A stretch of DNA of 64,000 bases from Flavipsychrobacter sp. Its GTDB lineage: Bacteria > Bacteroidota > Bacteroidia > Chitinophagales > Chitinophagaceae. Numbering within the stretch: position 1 is the stretch's first letter; each line of letters opens with the position of its first letter. A program made the position numbers and the translations under genes. The notes beneath the pieces are model-generated. The model had not been told where the DNA came from. It saw nothing but the letters and a program-made list of their open reading frames with translations, and ran no database searches. Where the stretch lies: NCBI GenBank assembly GCA_016786565.1, contig JAEUVY010000072.1, positions 1-64,000 on the forward strand. Direction: 5' to 3'. Positions 37,068 to 46,336 of the stretch are shown piece by piece.

Positions 37068-40000
37068 ATGCATATATATAATATTGTTAACCCTATCAAA
37101 AGATCATTTAATCTGGTAACAGCGCTGCTTGCCTGTGTACTGGTTCCTGTTTTTTCATTTGGTCAGATCACGGTAACACCCGGTTCAACGGCATTCGGCC
37201 TCGCTTCTGCGCTGTCGGGTAGCGGTGTGCTCATCCTGTCGCCTGTACTTACCTGTAATACAGCAGCCAATGGTACGTTCACGACCGGTGTAACCGACCC
37301 TGTGGGTGTGTCTTCAGGTATCACCCTTATGAGTGGAGATGTATCGCTTATGGCAGCAGCAGCCTCGGTAGGACCGGAGTCTTCATTTTTTACACCATCC
37401 CTTTCTGATGCCGATCTGGCTACGTTGGCCGGCGGTACAACGAACGATGCCTGTGTATTGGAGTTCGACTTCAAGGCGGCCGGTGATACTATCAAATTTG
37501 ACTACGTTTTCGCATCAGAGGAATACCCCGAATTTGCCTGTTCCGGCTTTAATGATGTATTCGGCTTTCTTATTTCGGGCGGGGTTACGGCAGCGGCCAC
37601 AACCTATGCCACTCCCTACAATATTGCAAGGGTGCCCGGAACAAACATTCCTGTGTGTATCAATAGCGTAAACTCTGCGCCTACAGGTACATCATACGCA
37701 ATATCAGGATGTAGTTCACTCGGTCCCGGTTCGCCGTTTGGCATGTACTACATAGACAATTCGGCAAGTACTTTTTTGGTGTTTGATGGTAAAACAACCG
37801 TGTTGCAGGCAGTTGCGGCCGTGAGCCCCTGCGATACTTACCACCTGAAGCTGGGTATTGCCGATGTAGGTGATAACGCCTACAACTCAGCCGTGTTCAT
37901 TAAGGGGGGAAGCCTTACATCGACCACAACTACATTGGTTTCTGCCACCGGTACCAGCGGGCTGCCATACTGTATCAGGGGGTGTGGTCCGGGAAACTTC
38001 GTATTCACAATTCCAACCCGTCATACAACTCCTTATGTCGTTCACTACAACATCCTGGGTACTGCCGTTAACGGATATGACTATACAACTATTCCTGATA
38101 GTGTGATCATTCCGGTAACCGATACTTTCGCCATTCTGAATATCAATACGACATTAGTGCCTGCTGCGGGGCCCAAAGTGGTGACACTTGAGATCCTTAA
38201 TGAAGACCCTTGTCACCCGGGCGTTTTCACACCCGGCGGTACTGCGAGCCTTACCATTCTTGACTCTTTCAATTTCAGGATACTGACACCCGATACTTCG
38301 ATCTGTGCCGGTCAATATGTGCACCTCGTAGCAACCGGAGATACAGTTTTCGACGACATATTGACTTACACCTGGACACCTTCCACCACCATAAGTGACG
38401 ATACTTTGCTGATAACGGATGCTACGCCTGTGGTGACCACAACCTATACGCTTACGGCTACAGCGCCGGCTGTTCTTGGTTGTATTCCGCAGTCGAAAGC
38501 AGTTACAATTTCCATTTATCCCAATCCCGTTATCACGGTTGATTCTCACTTCGTGAAAACGTGTCTGGGTATACCTGTTGCAATGAATGTGTACACAACC
38601 CCGCCTCCGGGTGTGGGCTATACGTACAACTGGTCTCCGGGGTTGGGACTCAGCAGTACTTCCACACCGTCCACCATTGTGACGCCAACCTTGCTGGGCG
38701 ATATTACGTACACAGTTACGGTATATCCTACGTTGTTGCCCGCGTGCGCGTCGGAGGAGACCATCACGGTTCATACACTGCCGAATGATTTTGTGCTGAA
38801 CAACCACGATACGGCGATCTGTATCGGAGATTTTATTCAGACCAGTATCAGCGGAAGTGCTGAGTTCAACTGGCGCTGGCGGCCACCCACAGGTGTGTCT
38901 GATACCACTATTATGGAACCGGTGATCACGCCTACTGTAAGCGGAGGCTATACAGTTACAGCCTCCTACGCACACTGTCCTGATATGGTGCATGATTTCT
39001 ACATTGAGGTCGATCATCCGGCGCCATTGATATTGGTGAAGGATACGATCTGCATTCCCATGAACTACACCATCGATCTTACAGTTCCCGGAAGCACAGG
39101 TATTGGCGAGGGGTACTATTCTTATAAGTGGATACCGTCCACTTATGTAAGTAACGATACCATACCGAATCCTGTGATAACACCTACGCTGCCGGGTGCC
39201 TATTCTTATACGGTTACGGTGCAGCCTCATGCAGTTTCTTGTGCAGTGAATGATGTCATAGACCTCTACGTCCTTCCGAATACGATCAATATAGTAACGC
39301 CGGATACGGCCATATGCCGTGGCATGCCGGTGCAGGTTATCGCATACGGTAACTCACTCTTCAACTACCAGTGGTTGCCAACGTCGGGTATCGCTATATC
39401 AAACGTAGTAAGTCCATTCATTACGCCTGATACATCGGCATGGTACAAGGTGGGAGTGTCCTTCCATCTTTGCCCCACTTTCTACGATTCCATTCGCATA
39501 GATGTGCAGCCGGTGCCGGAGGTACACGTAGGGAACAACCGATTTGTATGCGAGGCCGATACCATACGCCTGACGGCTAATGTGATACCGGGGTGGTACA
39601 ACTCTTATTCTTATTCCTGGGCACCTGCAGCCAATCTCAATTCATCTACCGACAGGTCAGTGATCCTGACAGGCGTTGATACCGGAATGGTCGTTGTTAC
39701 TGTAACGACACCTGCCGGATGTAAAGGCTCAGATTCTGTGGATATTGTTGTGCTGCCTGCCAATTTCGCGGCAATTGAGCCCGAAATGAATTTCTGTCCG
39801 CACGATAGCGCCATACTCATGCCTACCGGAGGTGTATCTTACCATTGGACACCGGCCATGTACCTGAGCAGCGACAAGGCGGCGCAGCCGGTAATAAAGC
39901 CTATAACCGATCAGTCGTACACCATTGTAGCAACTAATAATTACGGATGCAGGGATACAATATATTTTGATGCGAATGTATATCCGGGGGCGGTTTTTAA

Positions 40001-40493
40001 TCTTGCCGATTCGGTGCGTTTGTTCCCCGGCGAGAGTTATCAGATCGATCCGCAAACGAATTGCACGCGGTTTTCATGGACGCCATCGGGCGGACTGAGC
40101 GGGAAATTTATAGCCAATCCGGTGGCGACACCCGAAGTGAGCACCTGGTACGTGGTGAGCGGGGTTACAGAATACGGCTGTCAGACCAAGGACTCGATCA
40201 TGATCTTTGTGGATGAGGGGGCGATAGTAGGGGTTCCAAACGCATTTGCGCCGGGTGGCGGAGCAAATAATGAATTTAAAATTATAAAGCGAGGTATTGC
40301 TACATTGAATTATTTCCGTATTTTCAACCGTTGGGGAAATCTGATATTTGAGACGACCGACGCTGAAAAGGGCTGGAATGGTGAATACAACGGCATTCCG
40401 CAACCTATCGGGGTGTATGTGTATGAGGTAGAGGTGGTCGCCAAATCAGGAAAAACAATCAGAAAACAAGGAAACGTAACTTTATTACGGTAA
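37068..40493 (+). CDS. choice-of-anchor L / CHU_C gliding-type T9SS adhesin
   Basis: A 1141-residue secreted surface protein. The signal peptide covers about 1-32 (ending FSFGQ). Residues of about 35-290 match the choice-of-anchor L domain (DACVLEFDFKAAGDTIKFDY, FASEEYPEF, FNDVFGFLISGG). About seven PKD/Ig-like modules follow, recognisable by repeated TYTWTP, YNWSPG, YKWIPS and YSWAPA strands. The C-terminal ~85 residues are a CHU_C (T9SS type B) domain with VPNAFAPGGG, IFNRWGNLIFET and GWNGEYNGIPQPIGVYVYEV. It precedes a PorP/SprF gene, the usual partner of type B cargo. Confidence 0.92.
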   Translation: MHIYNIVNPIKRSFNLVTALLACVLVPVFSFGQITVTPGSTAFGLASALSGSGVLILSPVLTCNTAANGTFTTGVTDPVGVSSGITLMSGDVSLMAAAASVGPESSFFTPSLSDADLATLAGGTTNDACVLEFDFKAAGDTIKFDYVFASEEYPEFACSGFNDVFGFLISGGVTAAATTYATPYNIARVPGTNIPVCINSVNSAPTGTSYAISGCSSLGPGSPFGMYYIDNSASTFLVFDGKTTVLQAVAAVSPCDTYHLKLGIADVGDNAYNSAVFIKGGSLTSTTTTLVSATGTSGLPYCIRGCGPGNFVFTIPTRHTTPYVVHYNILGTAVNGYDYTTIPDSVIIPVTDTFAILNINTTLVPAAGPKVVTLEILNEDPCHPGVFTPGGTASLTILDSFNFRILTPDTSICAGQYVHLVATGDTVFDDILTYTWTPSTTISDDTLLITDATPVVTTTYTLTATAPAVLGCIPQSKAVTISIYPNPVITVDSHFVKTCLGIPVAMNVYTTPPPGVGYTYNWSPGLGLSSTSTPSTIVTPTLLGDITYTVTVYPTLLPACASEETITVHTLPNDFVLNNHDTAICIGDFIQTSISGSAEFNWRWRPPTGVSDTTIMEPVITPTVSGGYTVTASYAHCPDMVHDFYIEVDHPAPLILVKDTICIPMNYTIDLTVPGSTGIGEGYYSYKWIPSTYVSNDTIPNPVITPTLPGAYSYTVTVQPHAVSCAVNDVIDLYVLPNTINIVTPDTAICRGMPVQVIAYGNSLFNYQWLPTSGIAISNVVSPFITPDTSAWYKVGVSFHLCPTFYDSIRIDVQPVPEVHVGNNRFVCEADTIRLTANVIPGWYNSYSYSWAPAANLNSSTDRSVILTGVDTGMVVVTVTTPAGCKGSDSVDIVVLPANFAAIEPEMNFCPHDSAILMPTGGVSYHWTPAMYLSSDKAAQPVIKPITDQSYTIVATNNYGCRDTIYFDANVYPGAVFNLADSVRLFPGESYQIDPQTNCTRFSWTPSGGLSGKFIANPVATPEVSTWYVVSGVTEYGCQTKDSIMIFVDEGAIVGVPNAFAPGGGANNEFKIIKRGIATLNYFRIFNRWGNLIFETTDAEKGWNGEYNGIPQPIGVYVYEVEVVAKSGKTIRKQGNVTLLR

Positions 40494-40517
40494 TTTTACA
40501 ACGATAATACAAAGACG

Positions 40518-41558
40518 ATGAATACAAAAAGTATCATAACCCGGTTCAGTATTGCAGCAGCATTAACGCTGGGCTCACCTGCTGTTTTCGCGCAGGATAT
40601 TCACTTTTCACAGTTTGATATGCAGCCGTTGGTGGTAAATCCTGCCTTTACCGGCATGTTTGATGGTCAGGCTCGTGTGGGTGCTATCTACCGCAATCAG
40701 TGGAAAAGCGTAACAATTCCTTACGTTACGACCGGTGCTTATGCGGACATGCCACTTTACGTTGACGGAAGTGGCGGTTATCTGGCCGGTGGTCTTCAGG
40801 TATTCAACGACAAAGCAGGAGATGGTAACCTTCAGAACTTTACAGGAGCTCTCTCTCTTGCCTATCACAAAACACTCGGAAGGAACAGCGACCTTGCGGT
40901 TGGTCTTCAGGGTGGTTATGCCAACAAGAGCATCGATCTTTCCCGTCTTTATTTCGGCGACGAGTCTATCAATGGCACATTCTCTCCGGGTACATCTCAG
41001 GAATATGCGCTGGGTATAGGAAATTCAGTGAGTTATTATGTAGTGAATGCCGGTGTATCACTGTCAGGTGGTAGCACACGTTTCAACTATGTATTGGGTC
41101 TGGGTGCCAACAACATCAACCAGCCAAATGACGCCCTGTTGAAAAAGCAGACCAGCACTGTAGGTCTGGATATGCGTTACACAGGTCAGTTAGGGCTTTC
41201 TATAATGACCAGCGATCGTCTTCATTTCCGCCCTGCTGTTATCTACCAGAATCAGGCTTCAGCCAGCGAGATCGTGGGTGGTACTGAATTTTTGTATTAC
41301 GTAGGTAACTACATCAACTACACAAACTTCTCTACAGGGGTATTCCTGGGTGCATGGTATCGTACGTCTGATGCCGCTATCCTGAATGCCGGTATCGAAT
41401 TCAAAGGATTCCGCATAGGTCTTGCCTATGACTACAATATCTCGAAACTTAACTCTGCCAGCAATGGTAACGGAGGCTTTGAGATCGCGGTTCGCTACAT
41501 AGCGCCGTATCCAATGAAATTCGCAGGGAAACGTGTTATTCCTTGCACACGCTTCTAA
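40518..41558 (+). CDS. PorP/SprF family T9SS outer-membrane protein
   Basis: A 346-residue beta-barrel protein with a signal peptide (about 1-25, ending VFAQ). The mature start DIHFSQFDMQPLVVNPAFTG is diagnostic of the PorP/SprF family. SprF-like proteins are needed for export or attachment of specific CHU_C cargo, and this gene is 24 bp after such a cargo. The same transcript probably ends at the strong terminator that follows. Confidence 0.93.
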   Translation: MNTKSIITRFSIAAALTLGSPAVFAQDIHFSQFDMQPLVVNPAFTGMFDGQARVGAIYRNQWKSVTIPYVTTGAYADMPLYVDGSGGYLAGGLQVFNDKAGDGNLQNFTGALSLAYHKTLGRNSDLAVGLQGGYANKSIDLSRLYFGDESINGTFSPGTSQEYALGIGNSVSYYVVNAGVSLSGGSTRFNYVLGLGANNINQPNDALLKKQTSTVGLDMRYTGQLGLSIMTSDRLHFRPAVIYQNQASASEIVGGTEFLYYVGNYINYTNFSTGVFLGAWYRTSDAAILNAGIEFKGFRIGLAYDYNISKLNSASNGNGGFEIAVRYIAPYPMKFAGKRVIPCTRF

Positions 41559-41577
41559 TAAAAACACTAATTAATAT

Positions 41578-41620
41578 AGAAGGGCTAAAAAAGTTTTTTT
41601 TCAAAGCCCTTCTTTTTTTT
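41578..41620 (+). terminator. terminator after the PorP/SprF gene
   Basis: AGAAGGGCT (41578-41586) pairs with AGCCCTTCT (41605-41613) and is followed by a run of T. The loop holds complementary A and T runs that can extend the stem. Confidence 0.8.
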
Positions 41621-41664
41621 CAAAGCAATTTATACTTTTATATCCTTTAACAATGCTCACGCAC

Positions 41665-43908
41665 ATGAGAAAAAATTGGCTGTACCTGTTTTTAGCTTCG
41701 TTTATTGCGATAGTTCCATTTGATGCTGGTGCTCAGAAAAGGAATGTAGAAAAGTACCGCAATAAGGCAAACGATCCTATTTCAGGTTCCAACTACTCTG
41801 ATAAATTAAATTACGCTGATCTCCTCTTTGCACAAGGTAGCTATTTCAATGCGATAGACTATTACCAGCAGTTAAAACAGATCGACGAGCGTAACCCGTA
41901 TATTACTTTCCAGCTCGCCGAATGTTATCGTGCCACAAGGGATTACGTACCTGCAGCACACTACTACACTGAGGTGAAAAATATGGCGAAAAAGGTTTAT
42001 CCTTATTCTGCTTACTATGCCGGTCTCATGCTGAAACAACAGTGTGAATATCAGCTCGCTATTCAGTCATTTAACGAATTCCTCGAGGACAACAAGAAGA
42101 ACGCTATAAAGCTGGCTCCGAATGACAACCCTTTGATAGAGAACACACCCGACAGGACTGTGGATCCGAAAACAATGAAGGTGATCAAGAAGATCGTTAA
42201 AAAAGAGATCGAGGGTTGCGAAATGGCTATCAAGTCTGTAAAAGACCCTCAGCCTGTAACTCTTGTGAATGCCGGTCCTAACGTGAACAGCGCATACACT
42301 GAACTTTCTCCTTATCCGCTTGGCGACTCATCCCTCCTTTTTGGTACCATCGGCCGTAACGATGTGATCGAAACTTCCAACAGGAAGGGTACTGCAACGA
42401 ACACGCAGTATAAGGAGAAGTTCATGATCTCGCACAAGCAATCCGGTTTCATCGATTCTTTCCAGTGGCCGATGCCGTTCTATGATGGCGCGTTCAATGA
42501 CAGGAACTATCATACAGCTAACGGTTGCTGGGCACCTGGTGGAAAAGCTTTCTATTTCTCTAAGTGTTTTGTAGATGAGAACGACTCAAACAAAATGAAG
42601 TGTGACATCTACAAGTCTGAGTTCGGTGTAAGGGGCTGGGGACCTGCAGTTAAGATCCCTATCGGCGACGAGGGAACAAACACCATGCCGTTTGTAGCAA
42701 AAGTTGGTAAGAAAGAAATACTTTTCTTCGCCTCAAATCGTACACTGCAGAGCCGTGGTAAATATGATATCTGGTATTCTATCATTGACCCAAGGGACGG
42801 TCGTTACGGTCGCCCGCAGAACTGTGGCAAAGTGGTGAATACTAATCAGGATGAATTGACTCCTTACTACGACTCACGTACCAAAACACTTTACTTCGCT
42901 TCAAGTGGTCAGGTGTCTATGGGTGGTTTCGATATTTATGCAGCAGAGGGTGGTCCATCACGTTACAAGAACCTGCACAACATGGGTTACCCTATCAATA
43001 CTTGTGCTGATGAACTGTACTATATCCTCGATCCGGTTGGAAAACCAGATGGTTATCTCGTGTCAAACCGCATAGGATCTTACGCACTGAAAAATCCAAC
43101 CTGCTGTAACGACATTTGGCGTGTTCAGTACGAGCCAAGGCTGGTTGTAATGGGTAAAGTGGTGAGCAAGAAGACCAACGAACTCATGACAGAATCTGTT
43201 GTGAAGATGGTAGATCAGAAAGGCGATCTGCGCACTTATAACTCAGAAGACGGTAAGTTCCTGTTCAATATGTCTCGTACACATAGCTATGTGATCACTG
43301 CTGACAAGCCGGGCTACACATCAAGCCGTGCATCTGTAAGCACTATGGAGATCAAGCGTGCTGATCCGGATGACACAGTGGTAGTTACTATTTTCCTCGA
43401 TACTATCAAGACAAGTTTTGCTGTAAACAATATCTATTACGATTATGACAAGGCAAATCTGCGTCCTGAATCAGTAGCGTCACTTGACTCTGTACTGCAC
43501 TTCCTCACAGACAACCCGTCAATATCCGTAGAGATCTATTCTTACACCGATTCTAAAGGTAAGGACGAATACAACCTGGCGCTGTCTCAGCGCCGCGCGC
43601 AGGCTGTTCTCGACTACCTTGAAAAGAACGGAATTGACCGTGCCAGGATGACTGCACGTGGTTTCGGTAACAAAAATTCAGTTGCGCCTAATGCCATTAA
43701 CGGTAAAGACAATCCGGAAGGACGTCAGGCTAACCGTCGTACAGAATTCAGGATCGTAACTGACGTGCCTACACGCCGTGTATTGTACAACAGCGCACTG
43801 CCGGGTACAATGGATCAACAGGAGAAAAATCTCCAGGTTGAGCCACAAGGTGAAGATGAGCCGGGTCAGCCAGGCAAAAAAGCACCGGCAACTGACGACG
43901 AAGAATAA
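41665..43908 (+). CDS. PorE-like OmpA family protein with TPR and PD40 regions
   Basis: A 747-residue envelope protein. Of two ATGs (41653, 41665) the second starts a tidy signal peptide (MRKNWLYL to AGAQ). A TPR part follows (about 35-140: YADLLFAQGSYFNAIDYYQQ). Then come PD40/WD40-like beta-propeller blades (about 200-480) and a CarboxypepD_reg segment (about 490-570). The OmpA peptidoglycan-binding domain (about 585-700) has NNIYYDYDKANLRPESVASL and RRAQAVLDYL, with the RQANRRTEFRIV end. The C-terminus is acidic and low in complexity. This is the architecture of PorE of T9SS, which fits the preceding PorP/SprF gene. Confidence 0.88.
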   Translation: MRKNWLYLFLASFIAIVPFDAGAQKRNVEKYRNKANDPISGSNYSDKLNYADLLFAQGSYFNAIDYYQQLKQIDERNPYITFQLAECYRATRDYVPAAHYYTEVKNMAKKVYPYSAYYAGLMLKQQCEYQLAIQSFNEFLEDNKKNAIKLAPNDNPLIENTPDRTVDPKTMKVIKKIVKKEIEGCEMAIKSVKDPQPVTLVNAGPNVNSAYTELSPYPLGDSSLLFGTIGRNDVIETSNRKGTATNTQYKEKFMISHKQSGFIDSFQWPMPFYDGAFNDRNYHTANGCWAPGGKAFYFSKCFVDENDSNKMKCDIYKSEFGVRGWGPAVKIPIGDEGTNTMPFVAKVGKKEILFFASNRTLQSRGKYDIWYSIIDPRDGRYGRPQNCGKVVNTNQDELTPYYDSRTKTLYFASSGQVSMGGFDIYAAEGGPSRYKNLHNMGYPINTCADELYYILDPVGKPDGYLVSNRIGSYALKNPTCCNDIWRVQYEPRLVVMGKVVSKKTNELMTESVVKMVDQKGDLRTYNSEDGKFLFNMSRTHSYVITADKPGYTSSRASVSTMEIKRADPDDTVVVTIFLDTIKTSFAVNNIYYDYDKANLRPESVASLDSVLHFLTDNPSISVEIYSYTDSKGKDEYNLALSQRRAQAVLDYLEKNGIDRARMTARGFGNKNSVAPNAINGKDNPEGRQANRRTEFRIVTDVPTRRVLYNSALPGTMDQQEKNLQVEPQGEDEPGQPGKKAPATDDEE

Positions 43909-43933
43909 TTCTTCTTTTACAAAACTGTTTCAG

Positions 43934-43966
43934 GGAAGGTTGCATCATATGCAACCTTCCTCTTTT
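43934..43966 (+). terminator. terminator after the PorE-like gene
   Basis: A 12-bp perfect stem (GGAAGGTTGCAT, CAT loop, complement) is followed by TCTTTTT. Confidence 0.85.
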
Positions 43967-44021
43967 TCAGGATGTCTGATAAGAAGCGTTGCTGTAAAGC
44001 GATACCTTAAAAAGCGTAAAA

Positions 44022-44840
44022 ATGAGCCATATAAAAGTTACAATCCCTGCTGCCACGGAAGAACAGAGGGAGATACTGATAGCCGTATTATCGGAGGAAG
44101 GATTTGATGGATTTGAAGAAGACGATGCCAACGTATACGCGTTCAGGGAAGAAGCCGGTTTTGACATGAGTGTCCTTGATGCATTGGCTGAAGCAATGGA
44201 TTTCGGTTATGAACTGGAGACGATAGCTCCGAAGAACTGGAACGAGATATGGGAAGCCGGCTTTGAGCCCGTGGTCGTCGAAGGTTTCTGCACAGTCAGG
44301 GCGCATTTTCATAATATGCCTGTAACCACACTATACGACATCATCATCACACCCAAAATGTCGTTCGGTACCGGTCACCATGCAACGACACAGTTGATGA
44401 TGATAGGTATGGAACACCTGGATCTCAACGGCAAGAGCGTACTTGATTTCGGGACGGGAACAGGGGTGTTGGCCATATTGGCCAACATGCTGGGCGCAAC
44501 GGATGTTACGGGCATAGACAATGATGAATGGGCTGTAGAAAATGCCATAGAGAACGTGCAGCGAAACAACAAAGATGGTATTGCCATTCTCCGGGCCACA
44601 TTGGAGGAGTTGGCCGAACGTCAATATGATGTGATACTCGCCAACATTAACAGACATATTTTAATACAGTGTATGGGAGGACTTTTTGCACGCTTGTTTG
44701 CCGGTGGCTATCTGTTGATGAGCGGCCTGCTTGCTGAGGATGAAATGATAATAAGAACTGAGGCAGAGGCAGCAGGATTCACTGTTTCAGGCGTTTCGCA
44801 CAGGAACGGATGGATATCTGTATTGTGCAGGAAGCAGTAA
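44022..44840 (+). CDS. prmA: ribosomal protein L11 methyltransferase
   Basis: A 272-residue SAM-dependent methyltransferase that trimethylates ribosomal protein L11. The family hallmark FGTGHHATTQLMM lies before motif I (VLDFGTGTGVLAILANMLG), and the NPPY-like catalytic motif reads VILANINRHIL. The N-terminal ~90 residues form the L11-binding domain. Length and order of parts are normal for PrmA. Confidence 0.94.
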   Translation: MSHIKVTIPAATEEQREILIAVLSEEGFDGFEEDDANVYAFREEAGFDMSVLDALAEAMDFGYELETIAPKNWNEIWEAGFEPVVVEGFCTVRAHFHNMPVTTLYDIIITPKMSFGTGHHATTQLMMIGMEHLDLNGKSVLDFGTGTGVLAILANMLGATDVTGIDNDEWAVENAIENVQRNNKDGIAILRATLEELAERQYDVILANINRHILIQCMGGLFARLFAGGYLLMSGLLAEDEMIIRTEAEAAGFTVSGVSHRNGWISVLCRKQ

Positions 44841-44926
44841 TTTGTCTCAATATGTTGTGTTTTTAGAAACGTTAAATACAATTGTTTGAATAGTCTCATG
44901 TGTTAGGATTTTTAAAACACTTCCTC

Positions 44927-44934
44927 TATATTTG
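44927..44934 (+). promoter_or_regulatory. -7 promoter element of plsY
   Basis: TATATTTG matches TAnnTTTG, 26 bases before the plsY ATG. No clear -33 TTG lies at 17-23 bases. Confidence 0.5.
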
Positions 44935-44960
44935 TTTCACTTAGTAATACAAATACAGTA

Positions 44961-45602
44961 ATGACATTAGCGATCTTAATAATCATAGCATATTTGTTAG
45001 GTTCCATTCCTTCAGCAGTTTGGGTGAGTAAGTGGGTATATGGTATTGATATCAGGGAGCATGGTAGTGGCAACGCAGGTGCTACAAACACATTCAGGAT
45101 ACTGGGTACCAAGGCCGGATCGGGTGTGATGATAGCCGACATGATGAAGGGTTTTATAGCAGTGAAACTGTCTATTTTCTCTTCTTATGCATGGACCAGT
45201 GAACCGTTTGTGAATCTTCAGATCTTTTTGGGTCTTGCCGCAGTTCTCGGACACATATTTCCTATATGGGCCGAATTCCGTGGAGGGAAAGGGATAGCCA
45301 CCTTGTTCGGCATGATCTTGTCAATACACCCGATCGTTGCAGTTAGTCTCGTGCTGGTGTTTTTGATGATGCTGTTGCTGACCCGTTATGTTTCGCTTAG
45401 CTCTATAGCTGCAAGCATCGCGTTTCCGGTGCTTATCTTGTTCATTTTCAATGCACAGGCTCAGGAGTTGAGTTATCGGTTGTTTGCGATCGCAACAGCC
45501 TTCCTTGTAGTGCTGACCCATCACAAGAACATAAGCCGCCTCATCAGCGGCAACGAGAGCAAGGTGCCTATCTTCCGCCGGAAGAAGAACAACCGCTCGT
45601 AA
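44961..45602 (+). CDS. plsY: acyl-phosphate glycerol-3-phosphate acyltransferase
   Basis: A 213-residue inner-membrane enzyme with five or so membrane segments. It transfers the acyl group from acyl-phosphate to glycerol-3-phosphate, the first step of phospholipid synthesis. The three family motifs are visible: LGSIPSAVWVSK with the following DIREHGSGNAGATNTFR, and GHIFPIWAEFRGGKGIATLFG. The C-terminal tail is basic. A TAnnTTTG element precedes it. Confidence 0.94.
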   Translation: MTLAILIIIAYLLGSIPSAVWVSKWVYGIDIREHGSGNAGATNTFRILGTKAGSGVMIADMMKGFIAVKLSIFSSYAWTSEPFVNLQIFLGLAAVLGHIFPIWAEFRGGKGIATLFGMILSIHPIVAVSLVLVFLMMLLLTRYVSLSSIAASIAFPVLILFIFNAQAQELSYRLFAIATAFLVVLTHHKNISRLISGNESKVPIFRRKKNNRS

Positions 45603-45631
45603 CCGGAAATTTCTGAGTTATCGATATACCT

Positions 45632-46258
45632 ATTCAAAAGAAGGTTCTGAGTTTTTTAGCTCCTGTATCGCTGCGGCGGGAAAACAGGGAGCGGGGCGAT
45701 TATATAGAACTATTTCTCTACCAGGGGCGCTTGCAGTTGGCAACCCGCGATGCACTTTACTCTGATGGAACTGCCTATCTTCCCGCCAGAGAATTGTACA
45801 GGCATTTTAATGCAGATCTGCCCTTATTCGAGAACGTTCTGGTGCTGGGAACCGGTCTGGCCAGTATTGTGCATGTTTTTGCAGAAAAAGGGTACAAGCC
45901 TCATTTTACATTGGTTGAGGCAGACAAGCAGATATTAAAATGGGCAATGGAGTTTGCGCCCGAAGGGATTCAACTTGACCCCGTCTGTACCGATGCTGCC
46001 AGTTATGTAGAATCCTGCAACCGGAAATTTGACCTCATTTTCATAGATGTATTCAACGGCCGGTTTGTACCACCATTCGTCTTCGGAGAGCCGTTCCTGA
46101 GTGGCTGTAAAAAACTGCTGGAGCCGAACGGGCACATAGCTATGAATTACATGGTGAACGAATGGCATGAATGGTTGTTGGTGCAGCGGATGTTCGCAAG
46201 AGTGTTTCCTGGTTTTGAGGTGGTGGAACGCGGCGAGAACAGATTGCTGGCATGTTGA
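45632..46258 (+). CDS. spermidine synthase-like methyltransferase-fold protein
   Basis: A protein of about 175-208 residues with the spermidine synthase/SAM Rossmann pattern: VLVLGTGLASIVHVF (motif I), TLVEADKQILKWA (acidic end of strand 2), FDLIFIDVFNGRFVPPF. The first ATG/GTG/TTG codon in frame is TTG at 45731, but the frame is open back to 45617 and the residues before TTG (KKVLSFLAPVSLRRENRERG) look coding. ATT at 45632 would give an N-terminus of the usual type; the start here is a guess. No polyamine genes are nearby, so the substrate is unknown. Confidence 0.65.
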   Translation: MQKKVLSFLAPVSLRRENRERGDYIELFLYQGRLQLATRDALYSDGTAYLPARELYRHFNADLPLFENVLVLGTGLASIVHVFAEKGYKPHFTLVEADKQILKWAMEFAPEGIQLDPVCTDAASYVESCNRKFDLIFIDVFNGRFVPPFVFGEPFLSGCKKLLEPNGHIAMNYMVNEWHEWLLVQRMFARVFPGFEVVERGENRLLAC

Positions 46259-46322
46259 TCTGTAATATGATCTCCCTATCCGGTAAGTGGTACACGTGAT
46301 AGGCAGGTTGCGGCATTACACG

Positions 46323-46330
46323 TACCTTTG
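46323..46330 (+). promoter_or_regulatory. -7 promoter element of prfB
   Basis: TACCTTTG matches TAnnTTTG and ends seven bases before the prfB ATG at 46337, which would make the mRNA leaderless. The nearest TTG (46308-46310) is too close to be a normal -33 element. Confidence 0.45.
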
Positions 46331-46336
46331 CGCCCT

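Noticed and set aside
38154-39230. 358-codon open frame on the minus strand
   Set aside because: It lies wholly antisense to the CHU_C adhesin, is rich in Arg, His and Cys without any domain, and reflects the skewed codon use of the repeat modules.
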